The position numbers and the translations under genes are program-made. Under the pieces are notes generated by a model. It did no database searches, was not told the origin of the DNA, and saw only the letters and a list, made by a program, of their open reading frames with translations. DNA of 64,000 nt from an uncultured Oscillospiraceae bacterium (GTDB lineage Bacteria > Bacillota > Clostridia > Oscillospirales > Oscillospiraceae): assembly GCA_947626345.1 (NCBI GenBank), contig CANQSF010000006.1, positions 1 to 64,000 on the forward strand, read 5' to 3'. This document shows, piece after piece, positions 14,833 through 22,867 of the stretch (the stretch's first letter is position 1; every line of letters begins with the position of its first letter).

Positions 14833-17040
14833 ATGGCAGAAAAGAATTTGACCATTGCTCTTGCCGGCAACCCCAACAGCGGCAAGACCACGCTGTTCAA
14901 CGCCCTCACCGGCTCCAGCCAGTACGTGGGCAACTGGCCCGGCGTCACGGTGGAGAAGAAAGAGGGCAAGCTGAAGGACCACAGGGACGTGACTGTCACG
15001 GACCTGCCGGGCATCTACTCCCTGTCCCCCTACACCCTGGAAGAGGTGGTGGCCCGCAACTATCTGATCGACGAGCGGCCGGACGCCATCCTGAACATCG
15101 TGGACGGCACCAACCTGGAGCGGAACCTGTATCTGACCACCCAGCTGGTGGAGCTGGGCATCCCCGTGCTGGTGGCCGTGAACATGATCGACGTGGTCCG
15201 CAAAAACGGCGACCGCATCGACGTAAAGGCCCTGTCCAAGGCCCTGGACTGCCAGGTGGTGGAGATCTCCGCCCTGAAGGGCGACGGGGTGAAGGCCGTC
15301 GCCGAGGCGGCCGTCGCGCTGGCTGCCAGCGGCCGCCGGACCGTGCCCCAGCACCGGTTCGCCGGGTGCGTGGAGCACGCCCTGGCCCACATCGAGGAGG
15401 TGGCGGTGCACCACCTGCCCCCGGAGCAGCAGCGCTGGTACGCCATCAAGCTGTTCGAGCGGGACGGGAAGGTGGCCGAGAAGCTGGCCCTGTCCGCGGA
15501 CGTGACCGCCCACATCGAGCAGGACATCCGCGACTGCGAGACGGAGATGGACGACGACGCCGAGGCCATCATCACCGCCCAGCGGTATGACTACATCGCC
15601 TCTGTGATCAAGGACTGCTACGCCCGCAAGAGCCGGGAGAAGATGACCGTCTCCGACAAGATCGACCGGATCGTCACCAACCGGTGGCTGGCCCTGCCCA
15701 TCTTCGCGGTGGTGATGTTCCTGATCTACTCCATCGCCATGGGCAAGCCGCCCCAGGACGGGGGCATCGGCATCGGCTCCATGGCCACCGACTGGACCAA
15801 CGACGTGCTGTTCGGCGAGCTGGTCCCGGGCTGGGTGGACGCCCTGCTGGGCGTGCTGGGAGTGGCCGAGGGCGGCTGGCTCTACGGCCTGATCCAGGAT
15901 GGCATCGTGGCCGGCGTGGGCGCGGTGCTGGGCTTCGTGCCCCAGATGCTGGTGCTGTTTCTGCTGCTGTGCATCCTGGAGGACGTGGGCTATATGGCCC
16001 GCATCGCCTTCATCATGGACCGGATCTTCCGCCGGTTCGGCCTCAGCGGCAAGAGCTTCATCCCCATGCTGGTGGCCACCGGCTGCGGCGTGCCGGGGCT
16101 GATGGCCTCCCGGACCATCGAGCAGGACCGGGACCGGAAGATGACCCTCATGACCACCACCTTCATGCCCTGCGGGGCCAAGGTGCCCATCATCGGCCTG
16201 GTGGCCGGGGCCCTGTTCGGCAGCTCCGCCCTGGTGGCCGCCTCCGCCTACTTCATCGGCATGGGCTCCATCGTGGCCTCCGGCATCATCCTGAAAAAGT
16301 GCAGGGCCTTCGCCGGCGAGCCCGCCCCCTTCGTCATGGAGCTGCCCGCCTACCACGTCCCCAGCGCCGGCAACGTGCTGCGGGGCACCTGGGAGCGTGG
16401 CTGGAGCTTCATCAAGCGGGCCGGGACCCTGATCGTGCTGGCCTCCATCCTGATCTGGTTTTTGCAGGCCTTCGGCTTTGAGGGCGGCTACGGCATGGTG
16501 GAGGACAACGACAACTCCCTCCTGGCCGCCATCGGCCGGTCCTTCGCCTGGATCTTCGCGCCTCTGGGCTTCGGCAACTGGCGGGCCGCCGTGGCCACCA
16601 TCACCGGCCTGGGCGCCAAGGAGATCGTGGTGGACACCTTCGGCATCCTCTATCACTACGCCGGCGACGTGGATCTGCTGGAGGACTCCAGCCCCCTGTG
16701 GGCCATGGTGGCCGCGGATTACACCGCTCTGAGCGCCTATTCGTTCATGGTGTTCAACCTGCTGTGCGCGCCTTGCTTCGCGGCCATGGGCGCCATCAAG
16801 CGGGAGATGAACAACGCCAAGTGGACCCTGGCCGCCATCGGCTATATGTGCCTGTGGGCCTACGTGGTGGCGCTGATCGTCTACCAGCTGGGCAGCTTCT
16901 TCGCCGGCGGCGGCTTCGGCCTGGGCACGGCGGCGGGCCTGGCGGCGCTGGCGGCGGTGCTGTACCTGCTGTTCCGTCCGGCGCCCAAGCTGGAGGACGT
17001 GGCCGCCCGGTCCGTCCGCAGCGTGACTGCTCAGGGGTGA
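14833..17040 (+). CDS. feoB: Ferrous iron transport protein FeoB
   Basis: 735 aa. An N-terminal G-domain with G1 GNPNSGKT (residues 12-19), G3 DLPGIYSLS and G4 NMID, a helical GDI-like domain (about 175-270), then the membrane domain with two Gate repeats (MLVATGCGVPGLMASRTIEQ; KEIVVDTFGILYHYAG). The CGVPG and TFMPCGAKVP motifs with conserved Cys are present. It imports Fe2+ across the cytoplasmic membrane. Transcribed from the iron-box promoter with both feoA genes. Confidence 0.97.
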   Translation: MAEKNLTIALAGNPNSGKTTLFNALTGSSQYVGNWPGVTVEKKEGKLKDHRDVTVTDLPGIYSLSPYTLEEVVARNYLIDERPDAILNIVDGTNLERNLYLTTQLVELGIPVLVAVNMIDVVRKNGDRIDVKALSKALDCQVVEISALKGDGVKAVAEAAVALAASGRRTVPQHRFAGCVEHALAHIEEVAVHHLPPEQQRWYAIKLFERDGKVAEKLALSADVTAHIEQDIRDCETEMDDDAEAIITAQRYDYIASVIKDCYARKSREKMTVSDKIDRIVTNRWLALPIFAVVMFLIYSIAMGKPPQDGGIGIGSMATDWTNDVLFGELVPGWVDALLGVLGVAEGGWLYGLIQDGIVAGVGAVLGFVPQMLVLFLLLCILEDVGYMARIAFIMDRIFRRFGLSGKSFIPMLVATGCGVPGLMASRTIEQDRDRKMTLMTTTFMPCGAKVPIIGLVAGALFGSSALVAASAYFIGMGSIVASGIILKKCRAFAGEPAPFVMELPAYHVPSAGNVLRGTWERGWSFIKRAGTLIVLASILIWFLQAFGFEGGYGMVEDNDNSLLAAIGRSFAWIFAPLGFGNWRAAVATITGLGAKEIVVDTFGILYHYAGDVDLLEDSSPLWAMVAADYTALSAYSFMVFNLLCAPCFAAMGAIKREMNNAKWTLAAIGYMCLWAYVVALIVYQLGSFFAGGGFGLGTAAGLAALAAVLYLLFRPAPKLEDVAARSVRSVTAQG

Positions 17041-17044
17041 GACC

Positions 17045-17224
17045 ATGGGCGCGTTCGTGAGCCGATACGGCGGGACCATCCTGGTGTGCCTGGTGCTGGC
17101 CGGCGCGGTGGCCGCCATCCTCCGGGGCATGATCCGGGACAAAAGGTCCGGAAAGGGCGCCTGCGGCGGGGACTGCTCCCGCTGCGCCGGGTGCGCCATG
17201 GGCCGGACACAAGACCAACGCTGA
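17045..17224 (+). CDS. FeoB-associated Cys-rich membrane protein
   Basis: 59 aa: one N-terminal TM helix (GGTILVCLVLAGAVAAI), then a basic stretch and a Cys cluster GACGGDCSRCAGCAMG. This is the small Cys-rich protein regularly encoded after feoB in Clostridia. Its role is unproven but metal handling is plausible. It starts 4 bp after the feoB stop. Confidence 0.85.
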   Translation: MGAFVSRYGGTILVCLVLAGAVAAILRGMIRDKRSGKGACGGDCSRCAGCAMGRTQDQR

Positions 17225-17268
17225 GCATCTCCTTACCATATACCTCTATACCTCCGTTTCCCCGGCGC

Positions 17269-17342
17269 GGTCCGGGCGGCCCGGCCATAGCCGCCCGGAC
17301 CGGGAGCGAGCGCACCGTCTGAAAGGCGGTGCGCTCGTTTTG
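17269..17342 (+). terminator. feo operon terminator (two hairpins)
   Basis: The first hairpin GGTCCGGGCGGC/GCCGCCCGGACC (17269-17301) has no T run. The second, CGAGCGCACCG/CGGTGCGCTCG (17307-17337), is followed by TTTTGTG and is the likely terminator. Confidence 0.85.
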
Positions 17343-17438
17343 TGCCTTTCCGGCGAAAAGTTTGCGGAAGCACTTTTCCTTTCCCGGCGGATGTGATAAG
17401 ATAACCATATATGTCTGTCATCGACAGGGGGAGGTCAC

Positions 17439-18668
17439 ATGAGCAACGGCTATCATTACGGTTATAACGGCTCGCCCTCGCCCGGACCCGGTCCCGGCAC
17501 GCCCGGGCCCCGGCCTCCCAAGAGGAACGACTGGGAGAGCATCAGCTGGATCATCGGCGTGGTGCTCATCTTCCTCTGGTTCCCGGCGGGGCTGTTTTTG
17601 ACCGTCGCCCACTCCATGGGCCACGATCTGCTGGGAAGCCTTCTGAGCAGCCTGTTCGGCCAAAAGCAGACCCGCGCCGCCGCGCCGAGTGCCGGGCGCG
17701 CCCGTCCGGCCAGCGCCTATACCACCCCCGGCGGGGCGGCCCAGGCGCCCAGGAAGGAGCAGAGCGGACCGGCCGGCGTGCGCCGGGCGGACGCCGGCGC
17801 CACGGTGAAGACCGTGTTCGGCTGGATATTGGTGGCCTTTGGGCTGTTCGCGACCATGGGCGTCGTGTTCGACGGCTCGGGCGTATGGTCCGTGCTGAGC
17901 ATGCTGTCCATCGCCCTGGGCGGCGGGGCCCTGGCCCTGTCGGGCATTTTGGGCCGGCGGAAGGAGGCCAAGTTCCGCCAGTGCTTCACCGTCAGCGGCG
18001 ACCGGGGCGTGGTGGATCTGCGGAAGCTGTCCAAGACCCTGGGCATCAAGCTGGAGGAGGCCGACAAGCTCTATTCCGAGATGGTGGACCGGGGCTATTA
18101 CGGCGAAAAGGCGTATATCGACCACGAGCGGCGCCTGCTGGTCATCGACGTGGAGCAGATGCGGGACGTGTACCGCCGGGAGGACGAGCAGAAGGCCGCC
18201 GCCGAGAAGAACGAGGCCGCCGGGAAGATGACCGAGTATGAGCGGTACGTGGAGCGCATCCGCCAGGCGGACGAGGACATCGAGGACGAGGTCATGAGCG
18301 AGAAGATCCGCCGGATGCAGAACCTGACCGCCTCCATCTTCGACGAGGTCCAGGCCCACCCGGAGAAAAGGCCCATGATCGACCGGTTCATGAACTACTA
18401 TCTGCCCACCACATTGAAGCTGCTGGAGTCCTATGCCCGCATCGAGGCCCAGGGGGTCTCGGGGGAGAACATGGCCAAGGCCAAGGCGGACATCGAGGGC
18501 ATCGCGGACACCCTGGTGGCCGGATATGAAAAACAGCTGGATAAACTCTATCGGGCGGAGGCCGTGGACATCGCCGGGGACGTGAGCGTCATCGAGAGCA
18601 TGCTCAAGCGGGACGGCCTGGCCGGCAAGGACGATTTCGGACAGCAGAAGACTGCAGGAGGACATTGA
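17439..18668 (+). CDS. XpaC-like (5-bromo-4-chloroindolyl phosphate hydrolysis family) membrane protein
   Basis: 409 aa. A Pro/Gly-rich N-terminus, two TM segments about 35-60 and two about 125-165, then a cytoplasmic winged-helix-like region (DLRKLSKTLGIKLEEADKLY) and a long charged helical domain (about 235-390, DEVQAHPEKRPMIDRFMNYY). In Bacillus xpaC is associated with the telA-type toxic-anion gene, but no telA is next to this copy. The family's biochemical role is unclear. It ends 1 bp before the PNP gene and probably shares its transcript. Confidence 0.78.
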   Translation: MSNGYHYGYNGSPSPGPGPGTPGPRPPKRNDWESISWIIGVVLIFLWFPAGLFLTVAHSMGHDLLGSLLSSLFGQKQTRAAAPSAGRARPASAYTTPGGAAQAPRKEQSGPAGVRRADAGATVKTVFGWILVAFGLFATMGVVFDGSGVWSVLSMLSIALGGGALALSGILGRRKEAKFRQCFTVSGDRGVVDLRKLSKTLGIKLEEADKLYSEMVDRGYYGEKAYIDHERRLLVIDVEQMRDVYRREDEQKAAAEKNEAAGKMTEYERYVERIRQADEDIEDEVMSEKIRRMQNLTASIFDEVQAHPEKRPMIDRFMNYYLPTTLKLLESYARIEAQGVSGENMAKAKADIEGIADTLVAGYEKQLDKLYRAEAVDIAGDVSVIESMLKRDGLAGKDDFGQQKTAGGH

Positions 18669-18669
18669 G

Positions 18670-19500
18670 ATGGAGAACTACTACGAAAAATTGATCCGCT
18701 GCCGGGACGCGGTCCGGGCAAAGACAGACTTCCAGCCCCGCATCGGCCTGATCCTGGGCTCCGGCCTGGGCCCGGTGGCCGAGACCATGGACATCCAGGC
18801 CACGGTGGATTATAAGGACATCCCGGGCTTTCCCGTGTCCACGGTGCCGGGCCACGCGGGCCGGTACCTGTTCGGGACCATCGGCGGGGTGCCGGTGGTG
18901 TGCATGCAGGGCCGGGTCCACTACTACGAGGGCTTCGACGTGCACGACGTGGTGCTGCCCACCCGGGTGATGGGCCTGCTCGGCATCAAGACCCTGTTCC
19001 TCACCAACGCCGCCGGCGGGCTGGACCCCAACATGGAGACCCCGTCGCTGATGGTGATCCGGGACCACATGATGTTCAACTTCCCCAATCCCCTGATCGG
19101 CCCCAACCTGGACCAGCTGGGCCCCCGGTTCCCGGATATGAGCGCCGTCTATGACCCGGCGCTGCGCCAGGTCCTGCACGACACCGCCGCCAAGCTGGGC
19201 CAGAAGCTCAGTGAGGGCGTGTACATCCAGCTCACCGGCCCCAGCTTCGAGACCCCCTTCGAGGTGCGCTACTACGGCGCCATCGGCGGCAGCGCCGTGG
19301 GCATGTCCACCGCCTGCGAGGCGGTGGCCGCCCGCCACATGGGCATCCGGGTGTGCGGCATCAGCTGCATCACCAACAAGGGCGCCGGCCTGGGCGGCCA
19401 GGCCCTGAGCCACGAGGAGGTCATCGCCGCCGGCGACATGATCGCCCAGCGGTTCTCCGCCCTGGTCACCGCCGCCATCCCCGCCATCGACAGGGCATGA
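18670..19500 (+). CDS. punA: Purine nucleoside phosphorylase (trimeric PNP/MTAP family)
   Basis: 276 aa with phosphate-site GSGLGP, GRVHYYEG, TNAAGGL, the base-site segment GPSFETPFEVR with its Glu, and GMSTACEAVAARHMG. It cleaves purine nucleosides with phosphate. The following mtnA and deaminase genes (4 bp overlap with mtnA) suggest the physiological substrate may be a methylthio nucleoside, most simply methylthioinosine, rather than inosine alone. Substrate preference cannot be read from the sequence. Confidence 0.9.
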   Translation: MENYYEKLIRCRDAVRAKTDFQPRIGLILGSGLGPVAETMDIQATVDYKDIPGFPVSTVPGHAGRYLFGTIGGVPVVCMQGRVHYYEGFDVHDVVLPTRVMGLLGIKTLFLTNAAGGLDPNMETPSLMVIRDHMMFNFPNPLIGPNLDQLGPRFPDMSAVYDPALRQVLHDTAAKLGQKLSEGVYIQLTGPSFETPFEVRYYGAIGGSAVGMSTACEAVAARHMGIRVCGISCITNKGAGLGGQALSHEEVIAAGDMIAQRFSALVTAAIPAIDRA

Positions 19501-20543
19501 GCGGACAGAAGATCAAAAACATCGCGCTCTCGTCTGACGGGAGCGCGGTGCGCATCGTGGACCAGACGCTCCTGCCGGGCCAGCTGCGCTACATCGAGCT
19601 GCGGGACCGGGAGGGGATGTACGAGGCCATCAAGGCCCTCCGGGTCCGGGGCGCGCCGGCCATCGGCATCTTCGCGGCATACGGCGTATACGTGCTGGCC
19701 CGGAGCTACGGGCAGGCGGACTTCTTCGCCCGGCTGGACGCCGACTGCGACTGGCTCATCTCCTGCCGGCCCACGGCGGTGAACCTGGCCCGCCAGGTGA
19801 ACAGGATGCGCGAGCTGGCCCACGCCATGGAGGGCGCGGCCATCCCGGCCATCGTGGACGCCCTGGGCCGGGAGGCGAGGGCCATCCATGACGAGGACGT
19901 CGCCATGTGCCGGGCCATATCAGAGGCGGGGCTGAGCCTGCTCCGCCCTGGGGACACGGTGCTGACCCACTGCAACGCCGGGCCCCTGGCCACCTCGGAG
20001 TACGGCACCGGCCTGGGCCCTCTGCTGCTGGCGGCGGAGCGGGGCGTGGACATCCGCGCTTATGTGGACGAGACCCGGCCCCTGCTCCAGGGGGCGAGGC
20101 TCACCGCCTGGGAGCTCATGAACGCCGGGGTGGACTGCACCCTCATCTGCGACAACATGGCCGCCCTGGCCATGCGCGAGGGGCGCATCCAGGCGGTGCT
20201 GGCCGGCTGCGACCGTATGGCCGCCAACGGCGACGCTGCCAACAAGATCGGCACCTCCGGCGCGGCCATCATCGCGGCCCACTACGGCGTGCCGGTATAC
20301 ATCCTCCTGCCCTCCAGCACCATCGACATGGCCTGCCCCACCGGGGCGGACATCCCCATCGAGGAGCGGGACGGGGAGGAGATCCGCTCCCTGTGGTATG
20401 CCCAGCCCATGGCCCCGGCGGGGGTGAAGTGCTGGGACCCGGCCTTCGACGTGACCGACCACAGCCTCATCACCGCCATCGTCACGGAAAAGGGCGTCAT
20501 CTACCCGCCCTACGACGTGAATCTGCAAAAACTGTTCGGATAA
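19497..20543 (+). CDS. mtnA: S-methyl-5-thioribose-1-phosphate isomerase MtnA
   Basis: 348 aa, eIF2B-alpha-like fold. Family motifs RVRGAPAIGIFAAYG, LTHCNAGPLAT (catalytic Cys), AGCDRMAANGDAANKIGT (catalytic Asp) and VPVYILLPSSTID. It turns 5-methylthioribose-1-phosphate into methylthioribulose-1-phosphate. The ATG overlaps the PNP stop (ATGA). No mtnBCDX or aldolase follows, so later steps lie elsewhere or are absent. Confidence 0.94.
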   Translation: MSGQKIKNIALSSDGSAVRIVDQTLLPGQLRYIELRDREGMYEAIKALRVRGAPAIGIFAAYGVYVLARSYGQADFFARLDADCDWLISCRPTAVNLARQVNRMRELAHAMEGAAIPAIVDALGREARAIHDEDVAMCRAISEAGLSLLRPGDTVLTHCNAGPLATSEYGTGLGPLLLAAERGVDIRAYVDETRPLLQGARLTAWELMNAGVDCTLICDNMAALAMREGRIQAVLAGCDRMAANGDAANKIGTSGAAIIAAHYGVPVYILLPSSTIDMACPTGADIPIEERDGEEIRSLWYAQPMAPAGVKCWDPAFDVTDHSLITAIVTEKGVIYPPYDVNLQKLFG

Positions 20544-20555
20544 AGGAGACGCGAG

Positions 20556-21815
20556 ATGATACGCTTTTATAACGGCCTGGCGCTGGAGCCGTCGGGCGTG
20601 ACGGGAAACGAGGTCTGGGTGGACGGCACCGCCATATCCTACGTGGGCCCCGCCCGGGCGGACATGCCCGCCTTCGACCGCCAGATCGACCTGGGCGGCG
20701 ACTTGGTCATGCCCGGGTTCAAGGACGCCCACACCCACTCCGGCATGACCTTCCTGCGCTCGGCGGCGGACGATCTGCCCCTGCACCAGTGGCTGGAAAA
20801 GCAGGTGTTCCCCGCGGAGGCGAAGCTGACGCCGGAGAGCACCGGCGCCTTCGTGAAGGTGGCGTTTTTGGAGTACCTGGCCAACGGCATCACCGCCTGC
20901 TTCGACATGTACTACCACACCGACGAGATCGCCCGCATCTCCCGGGACTGGGGGTTCCGGACGGTGCTGTGCGGCAGCTTCACCGCGGGCAACGACTGGG
21001 AGGAGCTGTATGACTTTTATGCCCGCTACAACCGGGATTTCGGCCCCATGGTCACCGCCCAGCTGGGTTTTCACGCCGAGTACACCGCCAATCGGGAGAA
21101 GCTGGAGTACCTGGCCAAGGTCTGCCATGAGCTGAAGGCCCCGGTGTGGTGCCACAACTCCGAAACTATCAGCGAGGTGCGGGACTGCGTGGCCCGCCAC
21201 GGTATGACGCCGACGAAGCTCTTCGACACCCTGGGCCTTTACGACTACGGCGGTGGCGGCTATCACTGCATCTACATGACCGACGAGGACCTGGACATCT
21301 TCGCCAAGCGGGGGCTCACCGCGGTGCTGAACGCCTGCTCCAACGGCAAGCTGGCCAGCGGCACCTTCCGGCTGCGGGAGGCCATGGAAAAGGGCGTACA
21401 CCTGGCGGTGGGCACCGACGGCCCCGCCTCCAACAACGCCCTGGACATGTTCCGGGAGATGTATCTGGTGAACATCATGGCCAAGCTCCGGGAGGGCAAC
21501 GCCGCCGCCGGAGACCCGGCGCTGATCCTGGACGCGGCGGTGTCCGGCGGCGCACGGGCCATGGGCCTGGCGGACTGCGACGCCGTGGCGGCGGGCAAGC
21601 AGGCGGACCTGGTGCGCATCGACATGCACCGGCCCTGCATGCGCCCGGTGAACAACGTGGTGAAGAACCTGGTCTACTCCGGCGACCCCTCCACCGTGCG
21701 CATGACCATGATCGCGGGAAAGGTGCTGTACGAAAACGGGGAGTTTTTCGTGGGCGAGGACCCGGAAGAGGTCTACCGCACCGCGGAGCGGTTCACCCGC
21801 CAGATCCTGGGATAA
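20556..21815 (+). CDS. Amidohydrolase, probable methylthioadenosine/adenosylhomocysteine deaminase
   Basis: 419 aa metal-dependent TIM-barrel hydrolase. Metal ligands lie in DAHTHSGM, LGFHAEYT (replacing the usual APHAPYT), WCHNSETISE (HxxET type), YHCIYMTDEDL and VGTDGPASNN. Fit to the MTA/SAH deaminase (MtaD) group is good though not perfect. Placement directly after PNP and mtnA supports conversion of methylthioadenosine to methylthioinosine. SD AAGGAGACG. Confidence 0.8.
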   Translation: MIRFYNGLALEPSGVTGNEVWVDGTAISYVGPARADMPAFDRQIDLGGDLVMPGFKDAHTHSGMTFLRSAADDLPLHQWLEKQVFPAEAKLTPESTGAFVKVAFLEYLANGITACFDMYYHTDEIARISRDWGFRTVLCGSFTAGNDWEELYDFYARYNRDFGPMVTAQLGFHAEYTANREKLEYLAKVCHELKAPVWCHNSETISEVRDCVARHGMTPTKLFDTLGLYDYGGGGYHCIYMTDEDLDIFAKRGLTAVLNACSNGKLASGTFRLREAMEKGVHLAVGTDGPASNNALDMFREMYLVNIMAKLREGNAAAGDPALILDAAVSGGARAMGLADCDAVAAGKQADLVRIDMHRPCMRPVNNVVKNLVYSGDPSTVRMTMIAGKVLYENGEFFVGEDPEEVYRTAERFTRQILG

Positions 21816-21825
21816 GGGAAAAACG

Positions 21826-21857
21826 AAGCCCTCCGGCTGCAGCCGGGGGGCTTTTTT
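21826..21857 (+). terminator. Terminator of the nucleoside salvage operon
   Basis: AAGCCCTCCGGCT pairs with AGCCGGGGGGCTT around a two-base loop, followed by TTTTTT. The repeat array begins 6 bp later. Confidence 0.88.
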
Positions 21858-21863
21858 GCTGGC

Positions 21864-22385
21864 CGAGCGTTCGGCGGAGCGGCCGAGATATCGGCTGATG
21901 TACGAAACATCGGCCAAGACGGCCGCCTCATCGCATGGACGGGATATCGGCCGAGCTGGTCGATTCATCGGTCAATATACGAGATATCGGTCATGCCGGA
22001 CGCTTTATCGGCCATTGACCGATATCTCGGCCAAGACGGACGACATACCGGCTGCCGGACGAGGAATCGGTCACGATGAACGATATATCGGCTAATAGAC
22101 GATATTTCGGTCGTGCTGGTCGATTCATCGGTCAATGGACGACAAATCAGTCACAACGGACGAAGCATCGGCCATTATACGATATCTCGGCCAAGACGGG
22201 CGCTTTATCGGCCATTGTACGGGATACCGGCCACAACGGCCGAAGTATCGTCCAATATACGAAACATCGTCCAAACCCGCCGCTATATCGTCCAAATACG
22301 GACGACGAAGCGGCCGCGCCGCCGAAACATCGGCCGTTTATGGACGAAAAATCGGCCCGGGGGCCGAAAGCTCGGTCACAGGGCG
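21864..22385. repeat. Array of about 26 half-units CG-N5-TCGGYCA with alternating 19/21 bp spacing
   Basis: From 21940 to 22298 eighteen consecutive units follow the rule CG, five variable bases, TCGGYCA (late copies TCGTCCA), then a tail of 5 or 7 bases, giving lengths 21, 19, 21, 19 and so on, a strict 40-bp dimer. Looser units flank this on both sides. The 5-base tail is usually ATATA/TTATA/ATGGA-like, the 7-base tail AGACGGA-like. CGATATATCG-type dyads recur in the units. Blocks also recur 160 bp apart (21961 and 22121; 22001 and 22161). The array lies between convergent genes and its last unit overlaps the ogt stop codon. Not a CRISPR: no invariant repeat and no cas genes. Function unknown. 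Confidence 0.9.
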
Positions 22386-22867
22386 CCCTCGTGCTGCAAA
22401 AGCCAGCTCTTGGCCGATATCCCGGCCGCGTAGCCGACAAGTCGGCCGTCCGCCCCCACCACACGGTGGCAGGGGATGATGACGGAGATGGGGTTGCGGC
22501 CCACCGCGCCGCCCACGGCCTGGGCGGACATGGCATAGCGGCCCATGCGCCGGGCGGCCTCGCCGGCCAGGGCGCCGTAGGTGGTCACCTGGCCGTAGGG
22601 GATATCCAGCAAAAGCTCCCACACCAGCCGCCGGAAAGGGCTGCCCGCCGGGGCCAGAGGCAGGCTTCGCGGGTCCGGCGTCCCGCCGGCGAAGTAGCTG
22701 TCCAGCCACCGGCGGGCGTCCGCCAGCGCGGGGATGTCGTCCCGCCGCTCCATGGGGGCGGCGGGGAAATATTTCTGTCCGGCGAACCACGCGCCGGTGA
22801 GGGCCTGGCCGTCGCTGGCCAGGACCATCCGCCCCAGGGGGGAGGGATACTCGGCGCACAGGATCAT
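22376..22867 (-). CDS. ogt: Methylated-DNA--protein-cysteine methyltransferase
   Basis: 163 aa. The alkyl-acceptor motif PCHRVVGADGRLVGYAAG, the HTH segment DIPYGQVTTYGALAGEAARR and AVGRNPISVI identify it. It repairs O6-alkylguanine by suicide transfer to the Cys of PCHRV. Its ATG overlaps the stop of the restriction-modification gene (ATGA), so the two are co-translated. The 3' end of the gene (CGATATCCCGGCC; CGACAAGTCGGCC) already resembles the adjoining array. Confidence 0.95.
   Translation of the reverse strand: MILCAEYPSPLGRMVLASDGQALTGAWFAGQKYFPAAPMERRDDIPALADARRWLDSYFAGGTPDPRSLPLAPAGSPFRRLVWELLLDIPYGQVTTYGALAGEAARRMGRYAMSAQAVGGAVGRNPISVIIPCHRVVGADGRLVGYAAGISAKSWLLQHEGAL

Noticed and set aside
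14752..17199. Long open frame on the minus strand across feoB, and similar frames opposite cca/pcrA/valS and dpaA
   Set aside because: Antisense shadows of GC-rich coding sequence: His/Gly/Gln/Ala-rich, no SD, no domain, and fully covered by recognised genes.
21864..22385. The 19/21-bp array as a CRISPR array
   Set aside because: There is no invariant 24-40 bp repeat and no unique spacers; the constant part is only about 9 bases per unit, and no cas gene is near.
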